64,000 nucleotides of DNA from Pyrinomonadaceae bacterium. Lineage in GTDB: Bacteria; Acidobacteriota; Blastocatellia; Pyrinomonadales; Pyrinomonadaceae. Location: positions 1,240,001 to 1,304,000 of the forward strand of contig DASUNM010000023.1 of the NCBI GenBank assembly GCA_036277115.1. Reading direction: 5' to 3'. Both the position numbers and the translations under genes were made by a program. Positions 17,610 through 27,016 of this stretch are shown here, piece by piece; position 1 is the first letter of the stretch; every line of letters starts with the position of its first letter. Under the pieces are notes generated by a model that worked only from the letters and a program-made list of their open reading frames with translations, searched no databases and was not told where the DNA came from.

Positions 17610-18878
17610 TTAACGCCTTTTCAACTTTTTGGTGACATCCGTTGCCACCGGCAGTTCGATCTGCCGCAACATGGCCAGAGTCTGTGGTTGCAGCGTACCT
17701 TCAAACTGTCCACATAATTCGTCGGAGTGGAAGTTCAACAGCGTCCCCGAAAATAGAAAATCCTGAAACGCTTTGAAGTAGGTCATCACTCTCGATGATC
17801 CCGGGGTGATTTGAATCGCTGAATTGATCTCGCCGTTATAGGTTTCCTTCCCGGTCCAGCCGCCCGACAGCGTTCCTTGCAGAGCCGGAATGCCATCCGG
17901 CGCTGAGCCGCCGAGATGCCCGATGCGCTTTGCGAGATTGCGTCCAACAGCAGTTCCGGTTCGATTCGCCGGTGGAAGGGCCTGATAGTCAGCGAGCAGC
18001 ACCTGTTTTCGCTGGCTGGCGAATGTGCTTAAGGCAACGACTCCGTATTTGGTCTTTTCCGCCGCGCTCAGTTGGAAAAAGCCGTTGGCCTTGGGCCGAT
18101 CATTCAGGTCGGCCGGTTTTCCTGAGAACTTCGACCCTATGTGAATTTCGAAATTCTCCATCGGCTCGAAGCCTGGACCGTAGTGCTCGAAAGGTTGAGG
18201 CCCGGCCGGGATCGGTTCATTGGACGCGAGATAGGTGTTGGGACCGAGATTGACGAGTTCTCCGATGATTGGATCGCCGACGGTGAACGATACAGGCGTG
18301 CTGGTGCCAACCTCACCTTCCACCGCCGTAACCTTAACACCGATGGGGGCCACGTGGGGTCGCGGTCCAACTGCATTTTGAAAACGCACCACTCGGCCCA
18401 CTGCCATGCCGGGTGCTGTCGGAATATTATTGGCGGCGGGCACAAAGTCGGGTTCACCTTCAAGGGCCCAGGTCCAGCCGTTGCTTGTTCCGCGCTTCTC
18501 GTTAAAGAAATCTCCGTCCGTAGCGAAACGCGCCTGGAAGCGCCCACGGAAACGGATTCGCACCTTCTTGATGGACGTCAAGGTGCAACTCGCTTTGACG
18601 CTGCCGCCCACTTTAACTTGCAGCTTGATGTCGCCGGCGGTCTTGCTGGGCGTCTTCGCAGTTATCTTGACGCTGGTACCGGTTGGACCAATCGAGACGC
18701 TGGTGCTGGATAGCTTAACCGTGACGCCCGCCGGCGCAACCACAACCAGTGTTGCATTGACAGTCGCGAGGTCGGTGCTCTTGAGGGCGACTGCCATCGG
18801 AAATTCCTTTCCGCCTACGGGCGCGAGCAGGAATCCCTCGTTTTTCGAATTGCCATTAACTTTAATAGTGATTGCCAT
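17610..18878 (-). CDS. Hypothetical protein (422 aa) with N-terminal Ig-like domain
   Basis: No known family was recognised. Residues 1-110 are repetitive beta strands rich in Val, Thr and Lys (KVNGNSKNEGFLLAPVGGKE, then VSIGPTGTSVKITAKTPSKT), resembling a bacterial Ig-like module. Residues 120-300 include DGDFFNEKRG and ENFEIHIGSKFSGKPADLND. There is no signal peptide despite the extracellular appearance. AGAAGGAG lies directly upstream of the ATG. The large 654-residue protein at 11041 likewise lacks a signal, so both could use an unrecognised export route or be intracellular. Confidence 0.6.
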   Translation of the reverse strand: MAITIKVNGNSKNEGFLLAPVGGKEFPMAVALKSTDLATVNATLVVVAPAGVTVKLSSTSVSIGPTGTSVKITAKTPSKTAGDIKLQVKVGGSVKASCTLTSIKKVRIRFRGRFQARFATDGDFFNEKRGTSNGWTWALEGEPDFVPAANNIPTAPGMAVGRVVRFQNAVGPRPHVAPIGVKVTAVEGEVGTSTPVSFTVGDPIIGELVNLGPNTYLASNEPIPAGPQPFEHYGPGFEPMENFEIHIGSKFSGKPADLNDRPKANGFFQLSAAEKTKYGVVALSTFASQRKQVLLADYQALPPANRTGTAVGRNLAKRIGHLGGSAPDGIPALQGTLSGGWTGKETYNGEINSAIQITPGSSRVMTYFKAFQDFLFSGTLLNFHSDELCGQFEGTLQPQTLAMLRQIELPVATDVTKKLKRR

Positions 18879-19400
18879 CGTGAGTTCTCCTTCTAGGCTA
18901 GAGGTAATTCAAAGTTAGAGACTGATTTGGCCTTGAGCATTACCGATGAAGGTAAGCCGAGGGTTTGCCGGCGTGAATGAGACGCCGCCAAACCGAAAGA
19001 ACTGGGCAGCCCAGGTTTGAGTTTCAGTCAGCGCCTTGGTTTGAGCGCGGAAAGAGTATGCGAACGTTCAGTTTCGAGTCAATACCCAAAGGACGGTTTT
19101 TTGTCTTCTTTTGACTGAAGGATGAAATGCGCAAGCTCTTGGAAAGACTGGTTCAATGCCGAACAGCCGAAAAATCGCATAACAAGGGAGCAACGGTGCT
19201 ACAATGCGCGCCGTTCGTTGGCTGGTCGTTTGGACGACGTCTCGCTTTACTGACGCCTGACTCTTAACGACTGAATTAAACCTGCTCTTGACTGAAACAA
19301 CCGAAACCAGGTGGCGACTAACGAACCGGCTACCGGTCTTATTAAGATTGGTTGCTCATTAGTAATACGCCACACCTGACACCGACTGTCCGACAAGCAG
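18879..19400. other. Gene-free divergent intergenic region
   Basis: No coding sequence was found between the divergent 422-residue gene and the Oar-like receptor. The only regulatory candidate is an extended -10 motif, TGCTACAAT ending at 19205, on the plus strand with no clear -35. It would give a leader of about 190 bases for the receptor gene. Nothing else structured was seen. Confidence 0.4.
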
Positions 19401-22400
19401 ATGGCGAAAGCTGGCATTGCACTGTTTTGGATTGCTCTTCTTTTGGGCCTACTCCCTTCGTCTGCGCTCGCCCAGGGACAAACCACCGGTCGCATCGCTG
19501 GGACAGTTAAAGACCAAAGAGGTGGGCTCATAGTTGGGGCCGGCGTAGAGGTGACGAGCGAAACCACCGCCGAAGTGCGCAAGGTTACGACCGACGATCA
19601 GGGAAACTACAACGTCCCACTCCTGGCGCCGGGCGCTTACCGCCTCACGGTGACATCGCCCGGATTCGCCCTGGCTGTATTTGAACCGGTTCAAGTCGTA
19701 ATCACCGAAACGACTTCAGTCGATGTGGAATTGGCGCCGGCAGGGCCTGACACCCTTCCGGTACGCGTTGATCCTCTTATGCAGATAGACGGACCGCAGC
19801 TTGGCCGCGTCGTCAATTCACGGGCGGTATCAGAGCTGCCGCTGGCAACGCGCAACTTCACGCAGATTCTCGCTCTCTCGCCGGGCACATCTGTATCCCT
19901 CCCGGACAACACCGGACTGGGTCGCAATTCGCAGAACGTCTCGGTCAATGGCGCCCGCGTCACGCAGAATGATTTCGAGATTAACGGGATTGACGCGAAT
20001 AACCTGGCCACAAATGCCGCGGCTTTGGTGGCTGTCCCCGCGCCAGAGAGTATTCAGGAATTCAAGGTCCAGACTTCGCTTTACGCTGCAACCTTCGGAC
20101 GCGGTGGCGGGGGCAATGTTCAGGCATTAACCAAGAGTGGATCTAACAGGTTTCACGGAGCAGCCTACGAATATTTTCGCCATGATGCGCTTAATGCTAA
20201 CAATCCATTTTTGAAAGCGGCCGGGGTTGCCCGCCCAACGCTGCAGCGTAACGTTTTTGGCGGATTGCTCGGCGGCCCCATCAAGGCGGACAGATTGTTT
20301 TTCTTCGGCTCGTACCAGGGCACCCGGGAAGATAGCGGCGCGTCACCAAATAGTCTTACCTCCAGCGTCTTGATCGCGCCGGGTCTCACTGACGATCGAT
20401 CACAGCAAACCCTGCTCAACACGTTTCGGCCACGATTATCGCCAACCTCACCGCCCGCGACCTCAATCCATCCCTCAGCCCTCGCGCTTTTGAACACCAG
20501 GTTACCCGACGGGCAATTCCTCATTCCCACACCGCAGGCTGACGGCCATTATTCAGGCTCGGCCATTTCCACTTACCGTGAGGATCAGTTCAATGCCAAC
20601 CTTGATTACCGCATCAATGAAAAAAGTCAGTTGGCCCTAAGGGTTTTCTTCTCGAACGCTCCGCAGTTCCTGGCGCTTCCGACTGGTGCGGCCAATGTTC
20701 CCGGATTCGGGGCGGATCAAGAACAGAATAACCGGCTGATCTCGGTTCAGAGCATTCACATTTTCAGCCCCCGAACCACCAACGAAGCGCGCATAGGCTA
20801 CAGTTACATTCGGGGGGACATGACCGGGCAAAACCCGGTAAGAGACTCGGATCTGGGAATCAAGCGAGCTAATGCGAATGTCTATCCCGGACTTGGTTCT
20901 ATTCGGATCGGCCCGACCGGAACGAACGCGGTGTCTATCGGTAATGCGGGCCAGAATGTCGATACCGGAAATGTTGCGACTGCAACCACGCTGGTGGATG
21001 TTCTCTCGATTGTGCGCGGCGCGCACAGCTTCCGGACGGGAGCGCAGATCATTTACTACCGGAATGATCTGGTCGCCAACAACAACCGGCGCGGCACGAT
21101 AGTATTTCAAAGCTTCAACAACTTCCTGCTGGGCTCAGCCAATAACTCGGTATACGGAGATGGCATCGGCACGCGCAACCTACGCGCGGCAGATTTCAGT
21201 TTTTTCGTCCAGGACGATTGGAAGGTTTCGCCAAGGCTCACCCTCAATCTCGGTTTGCGTTACGAGTTGGATCTCCCGCCGTACGAAACGCATGGGGCAA
21301 TGTCGACTTTCGATCCCGCGCTTTATCGACCCCGAATGGAGGTGGATGCGGCCGGGAACCCAATTGGACCTCCAACCGCTGGATTCGTGCAGGCCGGCAA
21401 TGTGATTGCTCAATACGATTTGCCTGAGGCGCCGAACGTCGGCAAACGCGTCCTCGCCGGCAATGATCCAAACAACTTTGGCCCACGGTTTGGCTTTGCT
21501 TACGCGCCGGGCGATTCGGGACGATTGGTGGTCCGCGGCGGCTACGGGATTTTCTACTCGCGGCCCTCAACGGCTTACATCGGAATTGCGATTAATGCTC
21601 CGCCGATGTACACCGTTCGCAGGAGTCCCGCCGGGGCTGCTGTTCCACTAGCTGATCCCTTTTTTCCCTTACCGTCGCAAAATCAATTCCCCGCCTTCGT
21701 GAGAGGCGTCTCTCTCGCAGGTCAAATATTCGATCGCGATCTGCGGGCCGCTTATTTCCAGCATTACAATGCGAGTGTCCAGCACATCCTTCGGAAGGAC
21801 CTGTTGCTCGAGGTGGCTTACGTCGGTACGCGCGGCGTCAATCTGATTCGCGACATCGCTATCAATCAGGCCCGACTCGCCAGCCCGCAACGGCCCATCA
21901 TCAATGCCGTCACGGGTCAGGTGGTAACCACCAATACGCCCGCCGCCACGAACGTAGCGCTGCGAGCGCCATTTCAGGGCGTCGAGGTTGGAAGTTTTTT
22001 GCAGATTCAATCGACCGCACAATCTACTTACAACTCATTACAGATAAGCCTGACGAGGCGCTTCTCGAAAGGGTTGCAATTCCTCGCTTCATATACCTAT
22101 GCGAAGTCAATAGATAATGCTTCCGGCGGCAGCGACAGTACGGGAGACGTCAGGGACACGGTCAACATTGCTGGTAACCAGCTTGATAACCGCGCGAACC
22201 GTGGCGTGTCAGACTTTGACCGTGGGCATCGCTTTGTCTTGAGTGGGCTTTGGGACCTGCCACGTCCGCCTTTTGCACGGTCGACCGCCGGACGGTTTCT
22301 ATTCTCCAATTGGCAGTTGGCGACAATCGTTACGGCTATGTCTGGCCTGCCCATCGACATTATCGACGGCGGCGCCGGCTCGTTCTATGGGTTGAGTGGC

Positions 22401-22877
22401 GGGAATAATGCTTTTATGAGGCCGAGTTGGGCGCCAGGCGCAACGACGGCGACTGCCACCAGCAACATACCTCCCGGATATTTTTTCAATCCGCTCGCCT
22501 TTGTCCGCCCGGTTGTTTTAGCAGGTCGCGTAATACCAAGCTCAAACGGGACCGCAGTCGCAGGCGCGACCGGGACCGATTTCGGCAATGTCGGTCGCAA
22601 TGTTCTGCGTGGGCCCGGCCAATATAATGTGGACCTCTCAGTAATCAGACGATTTCCATTTCACGATACGAAGAACCTTGAGTTCCGCGCTGAGGTGTTC
22701 AATCTCTTCAATCACGTCAACCTGGCTAATCCGATCAGCAACCTGTCCGCGGTACCGGCAACCTCAGTAGATTCGAACACAGGCAGGATCATCGGAAGTC
22801 CAGGCGATTTCGGTCGGATCGTGTCAACCAGCAATAATCCGCGGATGATTCAGTTCGCCGTAAAGCTAAATTTCTGA
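19401..22877 (+). CDS. Oar-like TonB-dependent receptor
   Basis: This 1158-residue outer-membrane protein starts with a signal peptide (ALFWIALLLGLLPSSALAQ). A carboxypeptidase-regulatory-like domain (residues about 28-110, GTVKDQRGGLIVGAGVEVTS) and a plug domain (LGRNSQNVSVNGARVTQNDF, then ATFGRGGGGNVQALTKSGSN) follow. A very long barrel ends in RMIQFAVKLNF. GLRYELDLPPYE and VFNLFNHVNLANPISN are typical of the Oar family expanded in Acidobacteria. These proteins are thought to import large oligosaccharides or peptides, or to bind them. It stands alone and the substrate is unknown. Confidence 0.9.
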   Translation: MAKAGIALFWIALLLGLLPSSALAQGQTTGRIAGTVKDQRGGLIVGAGVEVTSETTAEVRKVTTDDQGNYNVPLLAPGAYRLTVTSPGFALAVFEPVQVVITETTSVDVELAPAGPDTLPVRVDPLMQIDGPQLGRVVNSRAVSELPLATRNFTQILALSPGTSVSLPDNTGLGRNSQNVSVNGARVTQNDFEINGIDANNLATNAAALVAVPAPESIQEFKVQTSLYAATFGRGGGGNVQALTKSGSNRFHGAAYEYFRHDALNANNPFLKAAGVARPTLQRNVFGGLLGGPIKADRLFFFGSYQGTREDSGASPNSLTSSVLIAPGLTDDRSQQTLLNTFRPRLSPTSPPATSIHPSALALLNTRLPDGQFLIPTPQADGHYSGSAISTYREDQFNANLDYRINEKSQLALRVFFSNAPQFLALPTGAANVPGFGADQEQNNRLISVQSIHIFSPRTTNEARIGYSYIRGDMTGQNPVRDSDLGIKRANANVYPGLGSIRIGPTGTNAVSIGNAGQNVDTGNVATATTLVDVLSIVRGAHSFRTGAQIIYYRNDLVANNNRRGTIVFQSFNNFLLGSANNSVYGDGIGTRNLRAADFSFFVQDDWKVSPRLTLNLGLRYELDLPPYETHGAMSTFDPALYRPRMEVDAAGNPIGPPTAGFVQAGNVIAQYDLPEAPNVGKRVLAGNDPNNFGPRFGFAYAPGDSGRLVVRGGYGIFYSRPSTAYIGIAINAPPMYTVRRSPAGAAVPLADPFFPLPSQNQFPAFVRGVSLAGQIFDRDLRAAYFQHYNASVQHILRKDLLLEVAYVGTRGVNLIRDIAINQARLASPQRPIINAVTGQVVTTNTPAATNVALRAPFQGVEVGSFLQIQSTAQSTYNSLQISLTRRFSKGLQFLASYTYAKSIDNASGGSDSTGDVRDTVNIAGNQLDNRANRGVSDFDRGHRFVLSGLWDLPRPPFARSTAGRFLFSNWQLATIVTAMSGLPIDIIDGGAGSFYGLSGGNNAFMRPSWAPGATTATATSNIPPGYFFNPLAFVRPVVLAGRVIPSSNGTAVAGATGTDFGNVGRNVLRGPGQYNVDLSVIRRFPFHDTKNLEFRAEVFNLFNHVNLANPISNLSAVPATSVDSNTGRIIGSPGDFGRIVSTSNNPRMIQFAVKLNF

Positions 22878-22880
22878 CTT

Positions 22881-22902
22881 TCAGTGCAGTCCTGTGCACT
22901 GA
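22881..22902 (+). terminator. Hairpin after the Oar-like receptor
   Basis: TCAGTGCA (22881-22888) pairs perfectly with TGCACTGA (22895-22902) across a six-base loop, four bases after the stop codon and followed by TTCTTAAA. It is a plausible weak terminator. Confidence 0.45.
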
Positions 22903-22957
22903 TTCTTAAACGCGGTTGTTCCGGCAAAATTTTTTCGATCTATTCTAAGCAAAAGTC

Positions 22958-22985
22958 TTGCAACTTTTGCGAGCTGTGATAGACT
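22958..22985 (+). promoter_or_regulatory. Possible promoter of the cupredoxin / multicopper oxidase unit
   Basis: TTGCAA at 22958-22963 and TAGACT at 22980-22985 are 16 bases apart, each matching the sigma-70 consensus at four of six positions. The cupredoxin start codon follows 74 bases later with a strong AAGGAGG site. Confidence 0.35.
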
Positions 22986-23059
22986 CCCGCCCGCTCTAAT
23001 CAGGTCACTTTCGTTTTCTAGTAAGAAACCCTTCCATAGGACATAAAGGAGGACCTGCG

Positions 23060-23476
23060 ATGTCCATCTTCAAGATCAAAATCAAACCCGGCACGCCGGC
23101 GGTCTTTGACCCCAATCCGTTGCAGGCAGAGCCCAATGACAGCGTCTTTTGGTTTAACGGGGACACGGTTGCCCATTGGCCGGCGCCCGCCCCGAAAAAA
23201 CCGACAGACCCGATAAACAAGAAGGCCTGGCTTGATTACCAGATTCCGCCCAACGCATCGTCGACGCAAATCGCCTTGAACCCGCCAGCCCCGTACTGCT
23301 TGAACTACGTTTGCGCCCTCCACCCAAAAGAAAAGGGCCAAATCAAAGTAGGTAATACCAAGAAGAAAGGCGCGTTCGGTTGCAAGACCAAAAAAGGCGC
23401 GTTCGGGGGCAAGACCAAGAAAGGCGCGTTTGGTGGCAAGACCAAAAAAGGCGCGTTTGCTCGAAGAACGAGGTGA
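23060..23476 (+). CDS. Cupredoxin-like protein with lysine-rich KTKKGAFGG repeat tail
   Basis: This 138-residue protein has two parts. Residues 1-96 form a plastocyanin-like cupredoxin: DSVFWFNGDTVAHWP supplies one copper His, and YCLNYVCALHPKEKGQIKV supplies Cys and the second His, though the usual axial Met is not evident. Residues about 99-138 are four near-identical nine-residue units (KTKKGAFGG type), encoded by 27-bp repeats at 23360-23464. One unit carries a cysteine. No signal peptide is visible. AAGGAGG fixes the start. It precedes a multicopper oxidase by 94 bases and probably acts with it. The strongly basic tail is unusual for a cupredoxin. Confidence 0.75.
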   Translation: MSIFKIKIKPGTPAVFDPNPLQAEPNDSVFWFNGDTVAHWPAPAPKKPTDPINKKAWLDYQIPPNASSTQIALNPPAPYCLNYVCALHPKEKGQIKVGNTKKKGAFGCKTKKGAFGGKTKKGAFGGKTKKGAFARRTR

Positions 23477-23570
23477 GGCGAATTTCCAGACTTGACCGTC
23501 GCTGTTAATCGCAGACGGTGGACGCCGCTGCGACTATCCGCGGCGCAACAACCTACCTGAGGAGATTATT

Positions 23571-25739
23571 ATGTTTGAGGAGACGACCATCACGAATCAA
23601 GCGGGCGAGCATCGTTCCGAGTCATCCAACATTGAGCGGGACTCTCAAACGAGCCGGCGGACATTCCTCCAACAAGCCATGATGACGGCGTCGGGTGTAA
23701 CGCTATATTCGCTCATGCCACCACTCGCCACGAAGGTAATGGCCCAGCCTTGCCCTGGGGGTCAGCTACTGCAACAAATAATGGAGATTAAGAGCTCCGG
23801 CAAGGTGCTTCAAGCTGTACTCAAGGTCCTCAATGAACAACGGACCACAATGTCTCCGGCGGGCTGTGCCGTTGATAGCGGACAGATGCGTTACATCGCT
23901 GGTTACGATCCGGCGACACCGGCCAATGTTTGGCCTAAGCAGAAGGGCGTCCCGAACCCCGCACCGACACTTCGGGCGCGTGTGGGAGACAGAGTTCAAA
24001 TTACACTCCTAAATCATGTCAACGTCGACGAATTTAACCAAACCCAAGACGTTGCCAACGCTAGTAAACCCCTCGATGTCGCCGAGCGTGGCGAGAATGC
24101 TTGTGATACTACCAAGTCCGTCGGACCTAACAGCAGTGTCAACACTTACCCGGGTGACCCGAGCTTTGAAAAGCCGCCGAACTGCTTCCATGGGTCGAGT
24201 TCTACAAATTTACACTTTCATGGTAGCCACGTCAGTCCCAGTGGAACCGCCGACAACGTGCTGCTGACGATTCGGCCCTCGCCCCGAGGACGCGACGGCA
24301 AACCGACGGTGAACGAGCAGACGGTGAAGCCTATCTTCGATCAGATATTTAAGGCATGCGCGCAGCGCCAGCAACCGATGCAGTGGGGCGACTGGCCGCC
24401 AGCGTGGCAAACCTGGCAAAAAAGGCTTCTCATATCTTATGACCAGAGCGCGGTATGGCGTGGCCAGCGCGGATTGCCTCCGAACCAACAGTTGTGGCCG
24501 CAAAACATAAAAGCAATGGCAGACAAGACGTTGCCGCAGTATTACATAGGCGCATTCCCCAACTGTTTCAACATTCCCGAATGGAATGGTCAGCCGGACA
24601 GCATGGGCCAGGCGCCTGGAACGCACTGGTACCACGGTCACAAGCATGGATCGACCGCACTGAACTTGCTTAATGGAATGGCCGGCGCGCTGATAATTGA
24701 GGGCGATTACGACGATAAGCTGAACCCCTTCGTTAAGAAACAACAGGTTCTGGTGCTACAGCAGTACGGAACCGTACTCAATCTTCTGCGCAGCGCCCTC
24801 GCAGGGCAAAGTCCCGAGCTGGTTTTCGTCAACGGCCAGTACACTCCGGTCGTGCAGATGAACCCGAACGAAATGCAGCTCTGGCGCATTGTGAATGCTT
24901 GTCACCAGGCCGCCGTGCCGATTGACAAACCACCCAGCGGAATCAAGTGGGTGCAGACTGCTCAGGATGGTGTGCAGTTCCATCAGCAGAATTACGATCC
25001 ATCGGATACCGACGCGTCGTTTCCTGTCCCCGCGAGATCAAAAGCGCCGTTCGGCAGCTTGGCGCCGGGCAACCGCATTGACTTACTGGTGCAGGCGCCC
25101 AAGACACCCGGCACTTACAAGGTGACTTTTGGTGGTGGCACACTTCTGCTGACCATCGCGGTCAGGCAGGATCCTGCGGTTCCACCAATCGCGAATCCAA
25201 TGCCGTTCCCAACCAGGGCGCAGTTTCCGCAGATGCCTGGATTCCTTGCTGACATCAATCCCAGCGCCATCAAGGTCAAACGGGAACTACATTTCAAGTC
25301 CACTGCGGATCCGTCAGTTGCGCCAGATATGAAACGGGGCAAGAACCCGCCGTACCCGCCGCCGAAACACACGATCGACGGTAAGCAGTTCGACGAGCAC
25401 GTGGTCGATCAAACCATGCTCCTTGGCGCGACCGAAGAGTGGACCCTGTATAACGACGGAGGCGCGGCCCATCCTTTCCATATCCACATCAATCCGTTTC
25501 AGGTGATCGAAATTAAGGATCCCGCAGTGAACAATGGGAATCCGGTGCATTTACCTCGACCCTGGGTCTGGTGGGATAATTTCGCGATCCCAACGGGTGG
25601 CTATGTGAAGATGTGGACCCGGTTCATGGATTTCACAGGCATGTACGTTCTGCATTGCCACATTCTGGGCCACGAAGACCGCGGCATGATGCAACTGGTG
25701 CAGGTTATTTCAAACCGAACCACCATGGAACACAGGTAA
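23571..25739 (+). CDS. Tat-exported multicopper oxidase
   Basis: This 722-residue enzyme carries a twin-arginine signal at about residues 27-60 (SRRTFLQQAMMTASG). All four copper-binding segments are present in order: LHFHGSHVSPSG near residue 218, HWYHGHKHGSTALN near 353, HPFHIHINPFQ near 638, and HCHILGHEDRGMM near 700, which holds the type-1 Cys with flanking His and axial Met. It should oxidise metals or phenols at the cost of O2 in the periplasm. A strong GAGGAG site precedes the ATG. The cupredoxin gene upstream may supply or accept electrons. Confidence 0.93.
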   Translation: MFEETTITNQAGEHRSESSNIERDSQTSRRTFLQQAMMTASGVTLYSLMPPLATKVMAQPCPGGQLLQQIMEIKSSGKVLQAVLKVLNEQRTTMSPAGCAVDSGQMRYIAGYDPATPANVWPKQKGVPNPAPTLRARVGDRVQITLLNHVNVDEFNQTQDVANASKPLDVAERGENACDTTKSVGPNSSVNTYPGDPSFEKPPNCFHGSSSTNLHFHGSHVSPSGTADNVLLTIRPSPRGRDGKPTVNEQTVKPIFDQIFKACAQRQQPMQWGDWPPAWQTWQKRLLISYDQSAVWRGQRGLPPNQQLWPQNIKAMADKTLPQYYIGAFPNCFNIPEWNGQPDSMGQAPGTHWYHGHKHGSTALNLLNGMAGALIIEGDYDDKLNPFVKKQQVLVLQQYGTVLNLLRSALAGQSPELVFVNGQYTPVVQMNPNEMQLWRIVNACHQAAVPIDKPPSGIKWVQTAQDGVQFHQQNYDPSDTDASFPVPARSKAPFGSLAPGNRIDLLVQAPKTPGTYKVTFGGGTLLLTIAVRQDPAVPPIANPMPFPTRAQFPQMPGFLADINPSAIKVKRELHFKSTADPSVAPDMKRGKNPPYPPPKHTIDGKQFDEHVVDQTMLLGATEEWTLYNDGGAAHPFHIHINPFQVIEIKDPAVNNGNPVHLPRPWVWWDNFAIPTGGYVKMWTRFMDFTGMYVLHCHILGHEDRGMMQLVQVISNRTTMEHR

Positions 25740-25763
25740 GTCATTTACCTGAAGAACCAAGCC

Positions 25764-25791
25764 AGGGGTTGTCCGGTAGCTGACAACCCTT
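25764..25791 (+). terminator. Terminator hairpin after the multicopper oxidase
   Basis: AGGGGTTGTC (25764-25773) pairs with GACAACCCTT (25782-25791) over an eight-base loop. It begins 24 bases after the stop codon. Only a short T run accompanies the right arm, so strength is uncertain. Confidence 0.55.
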
Positions 25792-25827
25792 TCGATCCGA
25801 ACCAGGTGCTTTCTAAAGCAAGGCACG

Positions 25828-26610
25828 ATGCTGATGTCAGCCAACGAAAACCGCTGGGTTGAATGGGCCGGCGAATCACCCTCGCCTCTGCTTAACGAGA
25901 GTTTGCGCGCCGGCCTCGTCGTTCTTTGGCGAGCCTACATTGGCGCCCAGTACACGGGGGCGAGCGCATGGGATTTTGCTCAACGAATCAGTCGGCTGCA
26001 TGAAGCCGGAATGACCAGCAGCGATCTCCGGTGGTTGGTAGCCAAGGGGTTTGCCGAGCACGGTCAGGAAACGACTGGTGACCGCGACTCCCGTCGCTCA
26101 TTCCGCGAGAGCAATGGATATTTTTTCAACGATCACAGCTGTCTGATTCTCACGGGCAGCGGCGCCGCCCTGGCGGAAGATGTTTTTCGTGGACGCGTGC
26201 GGTCGCCTCAGGAAACACCGTCCGCGCTTGCCGTCGTGGCGAGCGAAACTGCGGGCCTCGAAACGGCGTCACCGGCTGCTTACGAAATAGAGAGACCAGA
26301 GACGTTCGCCCGAAAACCTCGGTGGCATGCCATTCGGCGAGAATTATCTTTCGCCGGGCGCATCGTCAAGCGATTCCGCGTCCCGGCGCGGAATCAGGAA
26401 ACGATTCTGAGCGTTTTCGAAGAAGAAGGGTGGGCTGAACACATTCACGATCCCCTACCGGTCAATCACCTTGTTGACGCGCCTACCAGGCTGCATGACG
26501 CAATCAATCGACTCAACAGGTGCCAGATTAATCCGCTCATTCGCTTCCACGGCGACGGAAAAGGAACCGGTGTTTTCTGGGAGCTTAACCAGAAGGAGAG
26601 CTTGGACTGA
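25828..26610 (+). CDS. Conserved-type hypothetical protein (260 aa), winged-helix-like C-terminus
   Basis: I do not know a named family. Residues 1-130 are helical and include DLRWLVAKGFAEHGQETTGD and SCLILTGSGAALAEDVF. Residues about 165-258 (RELSFAGRIVKRFRVPARNQ, then FEEEGWAEHIHDPLP, then HDAINRLNRCQINPLIRFHG) look like a DNA- or protein-binding winged helix, resembling modules I recall from Planctomycetes hypothetical proteins. There is no signal or membrane segment. It sits just upstream of the peptide/YcaO unit on the same strand, separated by 226 bases, and could be a regulator. Confidence 0.6.
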   Translation: MLMSANENRWVEWAGESPSPLLNESLRAGLVVLWRAYIGAQYTGASAWDFAQRISRLHEAGMTSSDLRWLVAKGFAEHGQETTGDRDSRRSFRESNGYFFNDHSCLILTGSGAALAEDVFRGRVRSPQETPSALAVVASETAGLETASPAAYEIERPETFARKPRWHAIRRELSFAGRIVKRFRVPARNQETILSVFEEEGWAEHIHDPLPVNHLVDAPTRLHDAINRLNRCQINPLIRFHGDGKGTGVFWELNQKESLD

Positions 26611-26836
26611 ATCGCAAGCGCGACTTGCCGCGCGGTTCAGTGGACGCTGAGTAGTGGGCTTTGACAACATATGAATGGTCTGGTGCTTTCGCTCGTTTGT
26701 GGATAGCGACACCAGATCGACACCAGATCGACGCTTGTGTCTGTGCTTGTGCTGGAAGATAGTGGCGAAACTTCGCCAGCAGTTCTGTGTGACAACCTGA
26801 AGCCTTTCCACTTTGCTTGATTAGAAGGAGACGACT
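26611..26836. promoter_or_regulatory. Leader region of the peptide-YcaO-hyp unit
   Basis: No gene was seen here. TTGACA at 26661-26666 is a perfect -35, but the sequence 17 bases on (TGCTTT) is a poor -10. At 26708-26735 there is a 12-base tandem word (CGACACCAGATC repeated). AGAAGGAG, seven bases before the peptide ATG at 26837, is a strong ribosome site. Confidence 0.35.
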
Positions 26837-27016
26837 ATGACGAAAAATACAGTTTCAATTGAGTTGGATCGGGAATTCCTGGCTCGCTTCGAGCGCCTGC
26901 TGGGTAATCATCCGTCAGCGACCGGAGTGCATTGCGGCGATGGCGACGGAGACGTAGACGGCTTCCGCGGAACAATCGCGACGGGAGTCCACTGCGGAGA
27001 TGACGTCGACGGCTGA
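26837..27016 (+). CDS. Putative RiPP precursor peptide (59 aa) with duplicated ATGVHCGD core
   Basis: This small gene has a strong ribosome site (AGAAGGAG, seven bases upstream). The first 28 residues are charged and helical (IELDREFLARFERLLG), as in leader peptides. The rest is Gly/Asp-rich and contains ATGVHCGD twice, at residues 28-35 and 48-55, with cysteines at 33 and 53. The two segments are joined by DGDV DGFRG-type residues. A YcaO gene follows on the same strand; YcaO enzymes cyclise or thioamidate peptide backbones, typically at Cys, Ser or Thr. A RiPP precursor is the best reading. A small metal-binding protein (His-Cys plus Asp clusters) is the main alternative. Confidence 0.7.
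   Translation: MTKNTVSIELDREFLARFERLLGNHPSATGVHCGDGDGDVDGFRGTIATGVHCGDDVDG

Noticed and set aside
26661..26689. Strong sigma-70 promoter before the peptide gene
   Set aside because: TTGACA is perfect, but the -10 hexamer at correct spacing (TGCTTT) is poor, so it is only mentioned as a leader feature.
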